DNA of 21,907 nt, from positions 1 through 21,907 of the forward strand of contig JAUVCJ010000011.1 in assembly GCA_030595765.1 (NCBI GenBank). The letters are read 5' to 3'. The number at the start of each line of letters is the position of its first letter. Positions within the stretch are counted from its first letter, which is position 1. Both the position numbers and the translations under genes were made by a program. This document shows, piece by piece, positions 20,505 to 21,907 of the stretch. Source of the DNA: Thermoplasmatota archaeon. Lineage in GTDB: Archaea; Thermoplasmatota; Thermoplasmata; GCA-020350865; JAUVCJ01. The notes beneath the pieces were generated by a model, which had not been told where the DNA came from, ran no database searches, and worked only from the letters and a program-made list of their open reading frames with translations.

Positions 20505-20576
20505 GGGGCGGATTGTGGAGCAGATTATGGGGCGGATTTTGGGATGAGTCGTAGGGTGGATTGTAGGGTGGATTGT
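20505..20576 (+). repeat. Six-unit 12-nt tandem repeat
   Basis: Six perfectly phased 12-base units occur in the intergenic region: GGGGCGGATTGT, GGAGCAGATTAT, GGGGCGGATTTT, GGGATGAGTCGT, AGGGTGGATTGT, AGGGTGGATTGT. The last two are identical. The array lies between the divergent acyl-CoA dehydrogenase and membrane-protein genes. It has no spacers, so it is not a CRISPR. The rest of the 255-base gap holds the two promoters. Confidence 0.85.
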
Positions 20577-20666
20577 GTGTAATTTAATTTGGCCGAACCA
20601 ATCTAGCCTGGGTGTGAGCCCTTTTAACTCTGCACATCTTAGTTGCCAGTATACGAGGCCACAAAG

Positions 20667-20675
20667 GTTTAATAC
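20667..20675 (+). promoter_or_regulatory. TATA-like box
   Basis: GTTTAATAC predicts transcription from about 20697, giving a leader of about 16 nt to the GTG at 20713. It argues against the longer open frame that begins at 20575. Confidence 0.4.
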
Positions 20676-20712
20676 ACTTGGAATCATTCTCAAAACATCC
20701 AGGTGTAGAGAA

Positions 20713-21384
20713 GTGAATACTCAAGCAAGCTCTCAGACCCAGATGCAGCCCCGTGGCTTGAGCCCCACGATATGGCTGTTTCCAATAATCTCGCTATTCC
20801 TTCTTATCTGGCTGTTTGCGCTTTATAACTCTCCAAGCATACTTGCTAACTATGGCGGGGGAATGGATCTTGATGCCTGGTTCAACATCGGACTTATAGT
20901 GGGTATATTGCTCTTTGCAATGCTGGCAATGGTGGCCAGCAAGGGCAGCAAGAACGTTCCAATGACAGTTATGACCCAGGAATCCAGCGGTCCGGCAGAT
21001 GTAGTTGAGCCGATCTATGAGGATGCCGAGGTTGTTGAGCCAGTTGCTTCTGATGATGGTGCTACACATCTGGCAAAGTATTCTTCTAGAGATTCTGCTG
21101 CTGATGAAGATGGAGAGTCAGTTGCCAAACCCAGTGTAGGTGAGCGTAGCGGCCCCAGGGTCATTGAGTACCCGCCAAAGAAATCAGGAATGGTCTATGG
21201 GGACACCATGATACCTGTGGGCAAGTACATGAAGCTAAAGATCAGGACAAGCCTAGTAATGTCCTGTCTGCTGTGTGACACCCAGGAATTCTGCTTTGAC
21301 GAAGCTTCTGAAGCCGGCATGAGCAGAGAGGAGTTTCTTGCCAATGTAGACTGCCGAGAAGGCCTCCCCAAGAAGAAGGATTGA
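20713..21384 (+). CDS. Two-TM membrane protein with Cys-rich C-terminal domain, unknown function
   Basis: The family is not recognised. From the GTG at 20713 the product has 223 residues. Two TM helices lie at about 19-38 and 57-75, joined by a short loop (NSPSILANYGGGMDLDA), so both ends are probably cytoplasmic. An acidic, Ser-rich linker (about 88-145) leads to a conserved-looking C-terminal domain (about 148-223) with VIEYPPKKSGMVYGDTMIPV and four Cys (185, 188, 194, 214: CLLC...C...C), which could bind a metal. The start is uncertain. An open frame begins at 20575 but precedes the TATA-like box, and an ATG at 20743 would shorten the protein by ten residues. It is divergent from the acyl-CoA dehydrogenase gene across the 12-nt array. 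Confidence 0.78.
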   Translation: MNTQASSQTQMQPRGLSPTIWLFPIISLFLLIWLFALYNSPSILANYGGGMDLDAWFNIGLIVGILLFAMLAMVASKGSKNVPMTVMTQESSGPADVVEPIYEDAEVVEPVASDDGATHLAKYSSRDSAADEDGESVAKPSVGERSGPRVIEYPPKKSGMVYGDTMIPVGKYMKLKIRTSLVMSCLLCDTQEFCFDEASEAGMSREEFLANVDCREGLPKKKD

Positions 21385-21390
21385 ATTCTA

Positions 21391-21416
21391 CTGGCAGTTG
21401 CCAGAGATGGATTTTT
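21391..21416 (+). terminator. Small hairpin plus T-run
   Basis: CTGGCA (21391-21396) pairs with TGCCAG (21399-21404) in a tight stem, and TTTTT follows at 21412-21416. It lies seven bases after the TGA of the two-TM gene. The loop is only two bases in the fully paired form, so a shorter stem is likely; the T-run may be the real signal. Confidence 0.4.
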
Positions 21417-21441
21417 CATGGCTTAAATTTTAAGCGATAGT

Positions 21442-21540
21442 GTGAACAGTCACAAATGCCAGAAGCGCTTCAAGGCGACCCCTGTTGAAGGCATCATCAC
21501 GTGCCCACACTGCGGAGCCATTGGTAACATAGGTGCTTAG
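21442..21540 (+). CDS. Possible 32-residue zinc-ribbon micro-protein
   Basis: GTG at 21442 opens NSHKCQKRFKATPVEGIITC followed by PHCGAIGNIGA and TAG at 21538. The pattern matches half of a rubredoxin-like zinc ribbon (KCxKRFKATPVEG...CPHCG). The first knuckle has only one Cys, with Ser where the partner Cys is expected (S3-H-K-C6), though His4 might substitute. No ATG or clear Shine-Dalgarno precedes it. The frame is open only back to a TAA at 21424. It may be a real micro-protein or the remnant of a longer zinc-ribbon gene. The CPHCGAIG core is the main reason to think it is coding. Confidence 0.4.
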   Translation: MNSHKCQKRFKATPVEGIITCPHCGAIGNIGA

Positions 21541-21554
21541 GCCAATAACGCCTC

Positions 21555-21907
21555 TTATTCATCATCGCTAGGGGGTTCTGGCTGGTTTAATGGTGCCTCA
21601 TCGTTGACGTTATCGTATATCTCATCTCCAACCTTCCTGCGCTTCTTCGATGAACTGGCCAGGACGATGAGAATCACAATTCCAATGCCCAGCATGGCCA
21701 CTGTGCCAATTATAGCGGTGACCAGCGGGTAGGCGGGGGCTTCCTTGAGGGTCACAACGCTCCAGCCCTCCATGGCCAGAAGGGCGGTGTCAACAGAATA
21801 CTCGACCCCATCCAGGGTAACGGTGTCTCCGTCCAGAGTTGCCGCCAATGGTGTCAGGTTCTCGCTTGCAAATTGCTGGCTGTCCTCGATGTCGGCAAGT
21901 TCCTGGG
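21555..21907 (-). CDS. C-terminal part of a membrane-anchored protein (partial)
   Basis: The frame is open to the right edge, so the gene begins outside the window. The visible 116 residues start QELADIEDSQQFASENLTPL and contain a beta-rich segment (LDGDTVTLDGVEYSVDTALL). One TM helix follows (about 64-85 of the visible part: LVTAIIGTVAMLGIGIVILIVL), then a stop-transfer basic patch (SSSKKRRK) and an acidic, Pro-rich cytoplasmic tail ending PEPPSDDE. This is the layout of a secreted or surface protein with a C-terminal anchor. The family is not recognised. A TTG at 21848 could act as a start, but continuity of the frame argues against it. Confidence 0.65.
   Translation of the reverse strand, partial: QELADIEDSQQFASENLTPLAATLDGDTVTLDGVEYSVDTALLAMEGWSVVTLKEAPAYPLVTAIIGTVAMLGIGIVILIVLASSSKKRRKVGDEIYDNVNDEAPLNQPEPPSDDE

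Noticed and set aside
20505..20576. Short tandem repeats considered as a CRISPR array
   Set aside because: The units are contiguous 12-mers without unique spacers and without any cas gene nearby.
20575..20712. 46-residue N-terminal extension of the two-TM protein
   Set aside because: It would place the start upstream of the TATA-like box at 20667 and inside the end of the 12-nt repeat. The composition is unlike the rest of the protein.

Overview
The window looks like an archaeal chromosome segment. Coding regions are preceded by TATA-like boxes at about the archaeal distance (TTTAAATA at 3905, TATAAATA with a purine-rich BRE-like stretch at 3077, TTTAAGTA at 17954). Several leaders appear to be very short or absent. 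The gene set includes archaeal-type families: a DRG-type GTPase with TGS domain, a DNA repair protein of the NreA family, and CutA. A bacterial-style purH-purN pair and a short-chain acyl-CoA dehydrogenase suggest a heterotrophic euryarchaeon, perhaps Thermoplasmata-like. The lineage is inference, because no rRNA or other decisive marker is present.

Layout. 1-200: a 16-residue tail of an upstream gene, then a possible 26-codon mini-gene with its own TATA and T-run. 348-2536: purH and purN, two folate-dependent formyl-transfer steps of de novo IMP synthesis, on the + strand. 2649-2960: cutA on the - strand. 3111-3797: a Pro/Gln-rich single-pass membrane protein, followed by a hairpin with a T-tract. 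3952-5058: DRG GTPase. 5110-5217: a chain of overlapping micro-ORFs leading into 5214-6269, a four-helix membrane protein with a Lys-rich tail. 6266-15145 (- strand): a probable two-gene operon. Its first gene encodes an 808-residue TPR protein with one zinc ribbon. Its second encodes a 2148-residue protein with a degenerate Mrr-like nuclease domain, two TPR blocks, 14 zinc ribbons, very acidic linkers and a C-terminal helix-hairpin-helix. 15202-16611 (+): nreA, divergent from that operon. 16677-17849: a membrane-anchored tandem thioredoxin-fold protein. 17992-18831: a four-TM protein. 18866-19201 (-): a small multi-TM protein. 19318-20457 (-): acyl-CoA dehydrogenase. 20505-20576: a six-unit 12-nt tandem repeat. 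20713-21384: a two-TM protein with a Cys-containing tail. 21442-21540: a micro zinc-ribbon ORF. 21555 to the right edge (-): the C-terminal part of a membrane-anchored protein.

Most novel part. The stretch 6266-16611 pairs two large TPR/zinc-ribbon proteins with a divergently transcribed PCNA-binding-type DNA repair gene. The giant protein combines an apparently inactive restriction-endonuclease fold, many zinc ribbons and an HhH module, which suggests a DNA- or nucleoprotein-associated scaffold. That role is inference. The remaining genes are housekeeping genes or unrecognised envelope proteins, many with disordered charged cytoplasmic tails. No rRNA, tRNA, CRISPR array, insertion sequence or integrase was recognised.
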